Shown here one piece after another: positions 20,300 to 31,800 of a DNA stretch of 64,000 bases. Both the position numbers and the translations under genes were made by a program. The notes below the pieces were generated by a model. That model was not told the origin of the DNA. It saw only the letters and a program-made list of their open reading frames with translations, and did no database searches. Each line of letters begins with the position of its first letter. Within the stretch, counting starts at the first letter, position 1. Origin of the DNA: Trichobilharzia regenti. Lineage: Eukaryota > Platyhelminthes > Trematoda > Strigeidida > Schistosomatidae. Where the stretch lies: NCBI GenBank assembly GCA_944472135.2, contig OX235262.1:82062903-82126902 (forward strand), given 5' to 3'.

Positions 20300-22690
20300 A
20301 AAAAAACCGTCGGCTGAATTGTTATGTCTGTCTCTCTGTCTGTCTGGATTCAACATAAAACTTGGCACCGAAGTGCAGCAGTTCGAGTTGCCACGTTCCA
20401 AATAGCACACACAAAGGTAGACAAGAAGATGAGTGAAGAGAATCATTAGAGTTTGACAAGTATAAGAGTGAAACAGAATGGGTAATGGTAGAAAGGAATA
20501 TGAAAGATTACAGAGACTGAATACATCTGCGCTGGCCATTGACAACGATTTTGAGCCATGTCACCTATTGTCTCCAGCCATTGATTCCTAGAGTCCCGAG
20601 GGCCCCAACCCGGAAGTCTGCATCTCCCTACCTGACTCAGTTTAACTGTCAAGGATTTCATGGATTGATGAGGCCATGTTTTTGTTTGGCCACCACTTAC
20701 TCTTTTCCAACCTACACCTGTATCAGGTAGTAATGCCCGCCGGGGGAGGGAGGCGATGGTTAGGCATGCGCACCACGTGACCTAGCCATCTCAATCTATG
20801 TAACTTTATAGCCTCGTCGATTGATTTTCCCTCTTTGCCCAACACTCTACGCCTAACGTCAACATTACTTACCTTATTAAATCACCTAACGTGAGACAGA
20901 GATCGCAGACACCTATGATCGAAAGCAGTCAACCTTTTCATGTCTTCAACGCGTATTGGCCATGTTTCAGAGCCATAGAGAAGGACGGAGCGAACTGGTG
21001 AGCAGTACACACGTCCCTTGGTTGATAACTGGATGTCACGCCTACGCCAGAGATGGTGTAAGTCAGCGAAAGCAGCTCGAGCTTTCCGGATCCGTGCTGA
21101 GATTTCGTCGCCAATCAGTCCGTTGGTGCTGATACAACTTCCCAAATAGGTGAAGTGGTCAACATGTTCTATCACTTCACTCCCTATCACTAAGCTAGGA
21201 GTCGACGTAGTCCAGTTCTGTGGCAGCATCTTACAGTTTGCAGGGGCGAATCGCACGCCAAACATACGCAGATAGCTGCTCAAGGTGTTCAGAAGACTCT
21301 GCATTTTGTCAGCATCCTCACCTAACAGGACTATGTCATCTGCATATTCTAAGTCCATAAGACTATTCCCTGGTAACAAGTCGATTCCTAAGTCTTTACG
21401 TTCAGTTAAGGATACTTCCATTAGCATGTCTATGATGAAGTTAAACAGAAATGGGGAAAGTGGACATCCCTGTCGGACACCACTGGTTGTTACCAATTCA
21501 GATGACAATTCCCCATAAGCCCTTACACGACTACGTGAGTTTGAATAGAGTGCCTTGATTAGTGCAATGTACTTTCTTGGCACTCCCTTCACAGTCAGAC
21601 ATTGCCATAGTACCTTTCGATTCACGGAGTCGAAGGCCGCCTTCAAGTCAAGAAATATAACAATTGTTGGACGCCGAAAAGTGTGTCTATGTTCTAGAAT
21701 CTGTCGAAGAGTGAAGATATGATCTATGCACCCTCTACCTGGTCTAAAGCCTGCTTGATTTTCCCTTGTCTGTTCCTCCCGGGTTCTGCTTAGTCTATGC
21801 ATGATTACTGAGCCTAGGATTTTAGAGACTATGTTCGTTAGGCTGATCCTCCTATGATTATCACACGAGGACTTGTTTCCCTTCTTGAATATCGGTATAA
21901 TAAGTGACTTACCCCAGTCTGATGGCACTGTCTCTGATTCCCAGACTTTGCCTAGTACCTCAGTTAATCTACAAACTAGTATGTCACCCCCATATTTAAA
22001 CACCTCCGGAATAATTCCGTCGGGTCCTGCCGCTTTGCCTCGTTTCAAATTACTGATAGCTTTTGTGACCTCACTTACAGACGGCGGACCAGTGTCTATA
22101 TCCCATTCGGGTGTGGTGGATGTCGGGGAGGTTCAGTGTGGCTGTAGGCAAGTCAAATTTTCCCTCAAAGTGTTCTTTCCAGCGTTCAAGGCGTCTATCC
22201 TGAGAGCTAATTAAGGAGCCATTTTTCTCAGAAACAGTCTCACTTATGATTTGCCTGCTCCCTCCCGTTTCCCTGATGAGTCTAAAGAGTTACCTAGTGT
22301 TGCATATCGCCGATGCTTTTTCCATCTCTTTTGCCTTTGTCAGCCACCACTGTTCACGGTCCTTGCGGAGACTTTTAGTAAGTTTCCTTTTGTGCAGCTT
22401 TCGCTCCTCATTGAATTCGGAGCTCGCCGGAATAAGTCTTCTAGCATCTATCAGTTCGGATGAGGCAGTCGAAATCCAATGGTTTTTACTCATCTTTGGA
22501 TTTCCCTTATTCACAGCTTTTACAGCTGTATCTATAGCTGACTGAATATTCTTCCAGGCTTCTTCAGGGTGAGCACAGCTGTCGAACTCAGATATGCGTT
22601 TAGCTAGTTCTTCCTCAAATAGGGATTTAGTTTCCTGATCGAGCTGGGGACGTGATGGTTTTACCCCCAGCTGTTTCCTACGTCCGAATT
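20300..22690 (-). mobile_element. RTE-like non-LTR retrotransposon, family 1, 5'-truncated
   Basis: The RT and downstream region lie on the minus strand, with a 3' untranslated region that includes GTCTGTCTCTCTGTCTGTCT near 20322-20345. Related pieces of the same family occur at 30561-31210, 31880-32587, 38905-39780, 41780-42030, 51090-52290 and 58425-58870. No endonuclease domain is present, so the 5' end is missing. Assignment to RTE (rather than another LINE clade) is from general resemblance. Confidence 0.8.
20882..22048 (-). pseudogene. Reverse transcriptase of the family 1 non-LTR element
   Basis: 388 open codons starting inside the RT (KRGKAAGPDGIIPEVF). Motifs follow in order: IPIFKKG, AGFRPGRGCIDHIF, FLDLKAAFDSVNR (first catalytic Asp), GVRQGCPLSPFLFN, LEYADDIVLLG (YADD) and [13 protein letters not shown] at 20882-20884 interrupts the frame, because the same frame continues ([20 protein letters not shown] ... 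RLRWLGHVVRMPNHRL) to about 20740. The upstream part (22290-22514) is in another frame. It is a dead copy, but with all core RT motifs. Confidence 0.85.
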
Positions 22691-22774
22691 GTTATGGTTT
22701 CCAGCATGAGGATAGATGACTACTTACCAGGAAAACGTGGATAATAGAACAAATTAAAATAAATGACATCAACT

Positions 22775-22945
22775 ATTAACCTACCCCTATTCGTATCCAT
22801 AAGCTTAATCCTGACCCTAACCGTAATCTTAACCCTAAACATAACCCTTATCTAAACCCCAATTCTAACCCTAATGCTTATTATAACCCTGATCCTAACA
22901 CTAACCCCAATACTTACCCTAGCCCTAATCCTAACGAGCTATTAA
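22775..22945. repeat. Degenerate interstitial telomere-like (CCCTAA)n tract
   Basis: A run of about 28 imperfect hexamers such as AACCCTAA, AATCCTAA and AACCCTTA. TTAGGG is the usual animal telomere repeat, so this is either an old internal telomere block or an independent hexamer expansion. Confidence 0.8.
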
Positions 22946-24867
22946 AGCAGTGCTTAAAAGCGTGATCAGGGTGAAATTTACTCCTAAGTTGGTGAATAGG
23001 GTTGATATTTCAGCTATGATAATGATAGATGTCGTCAGCCAACGACTAGCATGCTTTCAAGGTCTTTGGAGGGTTCGCATTCCTGGGACGCTATTGTTGA
23101 ACTTCGCAGGTTATTATTTCCCCCAAGATAGCTAAGGGAGCCGATATCACTGGGGATTGATGATTTCTGATCACGACAGACAGACTTTATGACAGCTCAT
23201 CTATCAATACAACCTGACCTTGTCTGTCATGCTTATAATATGGTTATCGATTATCTTGATGTTTACTCCCGCTGCTTGAGGTTGACATTGAATGAACGCC
23301 GTGTTCTTTTCTTTTATCTGCATATAAAAGTATTAAGTTGAACATTTTGTTCTTTCCGTTGATACTGCTCGGTACATTTCTGCACTTCCTTGAAGGGCAT
23401 TTCTTATTGTAACCTCTGTGATACCATAATATTTCCTTTACATTTCAGAAGCAGTAAAAGTCCATGTGAAGCCACGTGAATTTTAACTAAAGCAAGGCCT
23501 AGACGTTGTGTTGTCAGTAGTGAAAGTGATAAACAACATCTGTAAGTAAATATAAATCTATAATTATGGTGAAGCTATATACAGGTTTAAACCTTCAAAT
23601 TCAGAGTGACTTGGAAGTTAACTGATCTTGCCCGTAGAAATGAAGTTTATTTCATGTAAAAGTACTCGTTTATGCGAAATATAAATTATTATTAATCGCT
23701 GAATGAGTTGCGTAGGTTGTACTATTGTAGATATCCCTAGCAGAATCACCTTCAACTCATCGGTCTAAGCTTGTTTAGCTTCTGCACTAAATCGAGAAGG
23801 GAGGGTATTCCACCAACATGTTTAGACTTAATGGACCTGTTAGATTAATGTATTTTGCTGAAGTTTTCAGCTGACAAGACACACCACTCGGGCTGCTTAA
23901 CTGTCATTCTGTATGACTGGCACAGCATCTATAGGGCCACTTCGAATGTTTACGAATCGTTGATCATTCAACGCTATATCAAAGTGATATGTATCCATAT
24001 ATATATATTTATGTGTGTGTGTACGTTGGTCTCTCTTTCTGTTTGCTCGCTTAGTCTGTGACCATTTCACTTGTATGAACCTGTCTCCTTTGACAGTGTA
24101 TATTCCCCTTATATTATATATAATACGAGTGTTTGTTGACAGTCCGTTGCTTGGTGACATATATCCATATATGGTGGTTGTTGACATGTCTGCTATATTT
24201 CACTATGTATATATGGATCGATACTTCATTATAATTAGCCATTCATGTTAAGACTGTCTAATGATTTGTTCACATACTTTGTCTGGAACATTCATATATA
24301 TTTCGGATTCACAATTTGTGTGACTTACTTACTTTGGTGTGATACCACTTTTGCATTCTCCTTGTGTTTGGAAAATAGAAGTATCATCGCAAACCTAGTG
24401 GTCTTCTGATTTCCGTCTTCTTGCGTCAGGACTATTAGTTTCTCGACCAGTCCATAACAATAATTTAGCGACGAGTACATAACACAACGAAACAGAAGTA
24501 TTGTAAAGATCTGGGGTAGAAAACTCCATGCTCTAATGTCGCAAGCAGTAATTCGCACCAGGAGAAATAGTATGGATACTGTCCTAAGCGCAGGATAGGT
24601 AATTCATGAAATAAGACCAATGCTCTATATGAAAATAAAGGGTAATATTTAAAAATAATTTTAAATATATCACCACAAAAATAAGAATGCGAAAGCATGC
24701 AGACAAAGAGGTAGAAAATGCGGAAGCCGCTCGGCAAAGTTTCATCGTTTAGTTTCTAGGCGTTGAAATTAAATTGAGGTCTTTCCTCAGCCTCTTTGAG
24801 AGCTTATTTAGTAGCCCGCTATAATATTAAAATGAACACAAAATTGCTGACCGATATAACGTATAGT
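22946..24867. other. Unassigned intergenic DNA
   Basis: No gene recognised. A short AT/GT microsatellite lies at 23998-24022. A repeat related to 19570-19605 lies near 23070-23103. Confidence 0.4.
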
Positions 24868-25180
24868 TGGGGTGAGGGCTGGCTGCTAGCCAAATCGGTA
24901 GACATTAATTTACGTCAGCGTCTGTGTCCTCATTATTGGTCGTGAGAAAAATAAGAACAAAGACTTTGCGTAGGCGGATACAGTTAGCATATAGATGACC
25001 TGACATTCAAGAAACAGCCACAAAGAGATGAAGGATTAACTTTCAGTGAGAAACAACCAATCAGAAGACTGTGTTTTCCACTAACAATAATCTACAATAA
25101 TGTACATTAAAATCTATAAATATGTGTTGATTTTCCTTAACAAACGATCTGTTGCCTGGCCCTTGTCTTCTGTTGTTACA
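24868..25180 (+). repeat. Solo LTR related to element A
   Basis: TGGGGTGAGGGCTGGCTGC...CTTCTGTTGTTACA, flanked by TAGT on both sides (24864-24867 and 25181-25184), a 4-bp TSD. No internal region remains, so it arose by LTR-LTR recombination. Confidence 0.85.
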
Positions 25181-26714
25181 TAGTGATACGCCAGTGGTGC
25201 GCAAGTCAAGCGTGGGAAATCTACTCATACATTCATCATTCACTTGGGGAAAAGGACTTTCCAAATCACAAAGAAGATATATATCCTTTTCGTCTCCTTC
25301 TTAAGCATTTCCCAATCATCGACCGCCTCTGAGAGCATTACGAAGATTTCGCTGTTGTTTTTCCTGCCTTAAAATTAACAAGCTTTCAAAGACAGCTTCA
25401 CTTCCGCGCATAAAAAAACAACCGCATAATTTGTATTCACGCCAAAAATTGGTTTAACGCTGGATACTTCAGGAAGAATATATTATGAATTGCTAGATAT
25501 CTGTGATGAAAGGTTTCATACATCGCTGATGAGTATTCACAACTTTCAGATATTGTCATACCTGGCTGACGACGACCTTATAGTATACATTGACTATAAC
25601 CGGTAGACCGGGTATCACAGGATATGTGCTTAACAAAAGCTCTCACCGGTGTATCACAGTCAACTCTACGCATAGTCTAACATGAGCCCTGACATTAACA
25701 TGTCGGTTGAGTAGTGTGCGCAGAGACGACAACTCTGATTCTTCGTCATCAGCAAACTCATTTGAGTCAACAGGTTTCTTGATATGCCCACATATACCCA
25801 CAATGAAAAGACTTCAATTGGGATAAACTATATTACCTGGAATAAGCTATAGTTGTTGATTCAAACTATCAAAGTGACATAACCTATCGAAATTCAGTTT
25901 CAATTTGAGAGTCCCAAAAGCATATACCCTGCAATGATTGTCAGGTCAAAGTAGTAGAGCAGGGGCAGTCAGACTAGTGCAGAACAAAATCCTAGCAAAA
26001 TCTAAATTAGTTGACCTGAATAAGATAAGAAATCTGGAGAATAGTTCAGCTATAGCAGCATTACATGCAATTGCACACACAACCTCATAACAGGATGGGA
26101 TAAGATGACAGCTTTAAAATCTAATACAACAGGGTGAAGAGAGATATTGATAACGGAAGCTTTATTCATCGAATCAACTGCAAAAAAGTGTAATAAGAAT
26201 GATTCAACACCTGTCCCAGAAATATGGAGAATTCTACTACCTCTACGACGAATGAATGGGAAAGAATAGGGAAAACTATAAAAAACGAGAATTTCGAAGT
26301 TGAGTGGTTATAACTGATATGATTATGAAAAATAAGCTGTTTTTGAAACGTCATCCAATAAATAATACTGTTTCACTGTGTGTTATATCTAACAGACAAA
26401 TTAATATAGAATTGCATGCCAGCACAGTGCCCAGATTTTACACACTTATTCTAAAACTTGGTAGTAATGATATCGATTATTTGACGAATATAAGTGAGAG
26501 TGGTACACATTTGATAAAGCTGATGAAATTGATCTCATTACAATTTCAAAATAGGGCATTCAGGATATTACGGCATATGAATCCCATATATGAGGGCTAG
26601 AAAAATGGTTTAATCGGCAAGCAGCCAACTACAATCTGAGGGCATTAATGAAACAACGAAATCGCTATTTTTCGTAATAATTAACTAGTCGGCCCTTAAA
26701 AGCAACTAATCTGA
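25181..26714. other. Unassigned intergenic DNA
   Basis: No gene or recognised repeat. The ORFs here are short and show no motif. Confidence 0.4.
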
Positions 26715-27010
26715 TATTACAGGATTTCATCATGAGATGACATTAGTTAGAGAACCATTGGAAAACCTGAGAGTACCGTTTCGTCCTAGTTTGGGACTCT
26801 TCATCAGTATGCACCCACCGGGGTTCGAACCCAGGATCTTCTGGTTACAAGGCGGGCTCTAAGACCATTAAGCCACTGAGATCGATCAATGGCCCATGGG
26901 TGCGTACTGATGAAGAGTCCCAAACTAGGACGAAACAGTTGTCCAGTACTCCCTGCAGGTTTTCCAATGGTTCTCTAACCAATGTCATCTCATGATGAGA
27001 TCCTGTAGCC
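26715..27010. mobile_element. Inverted pair of hammerhead-bearing tRNA-derived SINEs
   Basis: 26715-26890 is a minus-oriented SINE. It has a tRNA-like head (A-box TGGCTTAATGG, B-box GGTTCGAACCC) followed by CTGATGAAGAGTCCC and GGACGAAAC. 26893-27010 is a second 3' half in plus orientation, so the locus can fold into a long hairpin. Related copies are at 45845-46400 and 47030-47400. Confidence 0.8.
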
Positions 27011-27485
27011 AATCAAATCCCTACAAACCAACACTTGAAAATACGATACTAGATGATTCGGAAATAAAGTGAAGTCTATCTCGCAAGTAGCGATAGACGA
27101 AGATAATTTAAACCCATTTCTTACCTTTAAAGTCGAATAATAGTCAATAAGATCAAAAAAGAGAAATAACTTGATAAATTAAGAAATATGGTTTAAAAAA
27201 GTGCATTAGTACTGCATCTGTGAATACAAATATAGTTGTGTGTTTCTTTTTAACTACCTAACAACATTAAATTGTTGAAATCTCTGAATAGTACTTCGGA
27301 TAACTTTTGTTTTTGTTCGTTGGGAGACAGTTGAGACATTCTTTTCTCCCTTGTTTTTGTACCTAAAATTCTATTCTATGCGATGCATTAAAAATACTTC
27401 TTTTCACTACAACTTTACTAATCTTGCCTAACGCGAGAATTTATTATTTATTTAAACGCAGAAAAAGCTTGGTACAATATGGCAC
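27011..27485. other. AT-rich intergenic DNA
   Basis: Nothing recognised. Confidence 0.4.
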
Positions 27486-27870
27486 CAAGAAAGATGCGCC
27501 ACACAATAATTGTGTGAGGGCTAAGATACTTCCTGGGCGCTCAGACAGAAGCAGGTGGTTTTATTAAGGGACCACCCCCGAGCCTTTGACTTGGGGTCTA
27601 ATCCGCAAGGCAGCGGAGCAGCGTCAGGAACTGCATTCACATGGTTTCCGGTGTCCCATATGGGTTCATACGCCGTTTGATCCGATTGGATTCTAGAGCC
27701 CATGCACCCCACAGTAACTGCTTTTAGTCTAACCGATATCCAAACAACCTTCCTGACATGGTAGGACCTGCAGAGACATGAGTCCCAGCCAGTTTAGCTT
27801 GTTGGGTCATTGCGGTATTCAAGCCCGACCACCACGGCAAAGTAGCAGTTGTCGGTCGGGTAACGCGAGA
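27486..27870. repeat. Unclassified GC-richer block, possible dispersed repeat
   Basis: Composition differs sharply from the AT-rich flanks. It holds an internal pair, CCCGACCACCACGG and GTCGGTCGGG. I see no second copy in this window, so the call as a repeat is only suspected. Confidence 0.3.
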
Positions 27871-28402
27871 ATATACCATTCCCACTATTACTCATATTCA
27901 TACTTAAGTACTATAACTACAGAAAGTTTCAAAAGGAAGTTGCTTATGGTTATGAAAAAAATATCCATCGAACACAAAGATTTATTCACTGTACATATAA
28001 ACACTGAACAACGATTACACTGCACTAAAATTAGCATACTTTTAACTTGCTTCCGTATGATATTACCACCAATTATACGAGTTGTTGCACTTTATCCAAG
28101 TGCACATCATTTTTCTTTTTGTAGTTAAGTTGGTTTATGAGTTTATGAACACAAGGATAGGAAGTAAAGTACCAAGAAAAAGGTAACACCAATAGTGGAT
28201 TTATCATTATATTAAAAAAAGTTCAATGATTGGATGAATGTGTGTTATAAAAACCAGAGATTTATGTTTACTTTTTTTTATCAGAGTCATTAATATAACA
28301 TTTATAAAAGAAAAAGTTATACACGTCAAGATTTCACCATTAAACAAATTTATACAGCGAAAAATGTGACGAATTATAATACATATGAAAAAAGAAGAAG
28401 GG

Positions 28403-28840
28403 TTAAACAGATAAACTGCCTTCTCTAAAGCTACTGGTTGAAATGAGACAGTTTATAATAGACGGTATGCCTTTATTGGACAACCGTTTAACTTCATCAA
28501 ATATATGATTGATCTGTTCCAATTGAGGTTTATCAACTAAAAAACCATTGACTGGAATATCATCTTTGGCAATTATATTATTATTATTATTGTGGTTGCT
28601 GCTGTTTGAACCACTGGTAACACTTCGACTATAAGCTGATCCAACTACTTCATATGGTGTATAATTCAACTGACATCCAACTTTAGACTGAAAGAAAGCG
28701 ACTTGATCACGAGCAATCTGTGACCAACAGGCATCATTACCAATAATGCCAATAGCAGGAGCGCGATGACGTGCTAAAGAATCCCATTCAGCCAAGCTAT
28801 AAGCACAGGAACCGTCACCGTAAATCACCCACACAGTTGC
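28403..28840 (-). CDS. ILVBL: ILVBL-like exon 11 (ThDP motif and stop)
   Basis: Residues 516-660 and TAA at 28403-28405. [13 protein letters not shown] begins the GDG...N(D) metal and ThDP motif, closing at [10 protein letters not shown] Ser/Asn-rich insert ([12 protein letters not shown]) lies around residues 590-610 and is absent from human ILVBL. The C-terminus is [10 protein letters not shown]. Confidence 0.92.
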   Translation of the reverse strand, partial: ATVWVIYGDGSCAYSLAEWDSLARHRAPAIGIIGNDACWSQIARDQVAFFQSKVGCQLNYTPYEVVGSAYSRSVTSGSNSSNHNNNNNIIAKDDIPVNGFLVDKPQLEQINHIFDEVKRLSNKGIPSIINCLISTSSFREGSLSV

Positions 28841-31800
28841 CTTAAGAATAAGAAAAATAAACGAACAGAGAGTAATTATTCGAAATTAATAAGCCAAGCA
28901 AAATTTTCAGACACAATAATAGACTTTGCTCAAATTGTATTTTATGATAAATAATATTGGAAGGAGACAAAAATCGTAATGCACCCCTGCCTAAAACATG
29001 TTTTCAATGAATGATGATAGCATTAGCGTAATGTGTTTATGTTCATTTACATAATAGTGTTCATATAATCAATAAAATTTCTGACTACAGTCAGTCAGTG
29101 CGTCAGCAAAGTACTGAACACCATCAAATTTACAAATCCCCTTACTTGCCTAAATTCAAGAAAATCTACACTTGTATCTACGCTATGAAATTTTGGGAAA
29201 GGGGAAGGAATACTGCCTAGACTGTTAAGCAAACAGACGTGGTTCATTAGCTTAAGCACTTCACTCTCAGCGGAAAAGTCCCCGGTTTCAGTAGTGCTCC
29301 ACCTATTTCACACGAGCAACTTGGTAGTACCACAACTACTGACACGATAAGCGTATCTCAAGTGAAGAAAGTATGTTACAAGTAGCTGAATTTTAACAGT
29401 AAGTTAGGGCTTAGAGTTTATTCATTATCTGAGATTTTTCTAAATATAAAGCCAATTCAACTGCTTTTGATGAGCTGATATTTTCCAGACCAATTTAGTG
29501 ACCGCCCAAGGATATATATATATATATATGCTGAGAGCTGTCTGCTAGCTAAAGTTGGCAGACAGTAATTTACGTGAATGTTTACGTCCGAAATTTCGGT
29601 CATGTGAAAAACAAGATCAAATACTGACTCAACAACCAATCACAGCAGACTTTGCGTAGGCGGATACAATTAGCAGATAGATGATCGACCTTCAAGAAAC
29701 AGCCACAAAGACATGAAAAATTAACTTTCAGTGAGAAACAACCAATCAGAAGACTGTGTTTTCCACTAACAATAATCTACAATAATAAACATTAAAATCT
29801 ATAAATATCTGTTGATTTCTTTCGTCTGACTCTTGCCTTCTGTCGTTACATATATACGCGATTTGTTCATTAGTTTTGACTTAACTCTTTGTAAACTTTA
29901 AAAACCTATTAAATTAAAAATAAACAGTTTCTTGAACCATAATGTTGTAAAAACTATTGTTAATTGATAAAACTTCACATAATAACAACACACCGATAGA
30001 AACTTACATCTGGTCGGCACAATTTCGCTCCTAATGCAAATCCTCCACCAACACCTAATGTTCCAAATGGACCTGGATCTAACCAAGACAACGGTTGTCT
30101 TGGACGTACAATATACGATGCAGAACCAACAAAATCACCGCCATCAGCAATAATAATACTGTCCTCAAAAGAATCTGTTGGTAAACCATAGTTTTCTAAT
30201 TTCCAGAGGACTGTAAGGGGATTGGCATGTTCACCACCTTCTACTTGACAACTCAATCTGTGGAGAAATTATTAAATTATGTAACTTTTAAACACTAAAT
30301 GAAATTTAAAATAATCAAATTTAAAAACTAACACATGGTTGCTGAGGTTTGAATATCTGCTACCGATAATACACTTATGATACATCTGTAGAAAGGCTAT
30401 ACATCTAAATACTCACGCTAACTAATAAGTTTGTGTACAAAATGTTATAAACGCTGAAACCAGAATTCGGCAAAAATTAGTTACAGAACAAACAACTGAG
30501 AACTATTATAAGAAATAACTTGAATAACGTGTTAACATAGAGGCTGACCTAAGCTTCAAAGTATAACTTAGCATACAACTGCCACACTTCAAGTCCTCAC
30601 ATTCCATGTAGGTGAACGAAAGAGAGGAAAAACAGATTCAATAGAACTACAATTACCAAAAATATAAATGAGGAAAAATAGTAACATGGAAAACATGAAG
30701 ACTTAGTGTATCTGGGAAATTACAGAGAGTGAATACATCTGCGCCATCCAGAGCAGTTTCGAACCATATCATTAACAATTTCAAGTCATTCGCCCTTATC
30801 ACCATCCTGTGGACCCAAACGGGATAGTTTACACCTCCTTATGTGACTCGGACCAACAGTCAAAGGCTTTATGAATCGATTCCAGAATTTGGTTTGACCA
30901 CCCCTAACTGTTTCTTCTCTGACCTAATCCTACTCCAGCTAATATTGCTTCATGAAAAAGGCTATCTCTAGGTAGGTATGCGTAACATGTGCCCTAGCCA
31001 TCTGAATCGATGTAGCCTCACGATCTGATAGATTGACTCGACGCCTTCACATCTAACCCCAATATTACTCACCATATCGTGTCACTAATCACAAGGGATG
31101 CTACGCAAACATATGTGGTTAAAGACAGATAGCCTCTTCCGGCCTCTCAGTTCTAATGACGATATCGCGCAGCCAGAAGAACTAAGAACGAACTGGTGAT
31201 GTATTGTGTATGACATTAAATGTCTTGCTAAATGCAGTATATAATTTTTAATTGTTCTTTTGAAACAATTTTGATATAAACAATGAAGTAATCACGTCAT
31301 ATCGCTCGCTGTCTATCACGCAGTAGGTATGAGCTGTTGCCTTGTGCACAAAACTGTATATATTTTGCTGAGATGAGTTTTTACGTTTGTTTCGGTTTGT
31401 CAAATATTTAAATTTTATTAGTTTGTTATGATGGAAGAATTTTCTTCTCAATAAATTGATTGTTTTCACGTTCTCACAATTGTACAATTATGTTTTGTGT
31501 AAACATTTGATAGCTGCATGCAAACTCAATGTGCATTTTGCACAGCGATTCGTTTCAGTGGGGGGTTTAATACTGTGAAATAGGTTTACATCTGATGACA
31601 GTATTACGATTGTATTTTAGAAGTGTGTATTCTGGGTGTGAACTTTTAATAGTGTTTAAAAATAGAGTTTTAAATTTTGCAATGATACACTTTTTGAGCA
31701 ATTAATTGTTACCGTATCAAACTCAAATTGGCGCCGCAGGACTGGTCTGTACGGACTTCCAGTTTCTAGATAAGAAATTAAGTGGTTGAGCATAATGGCG

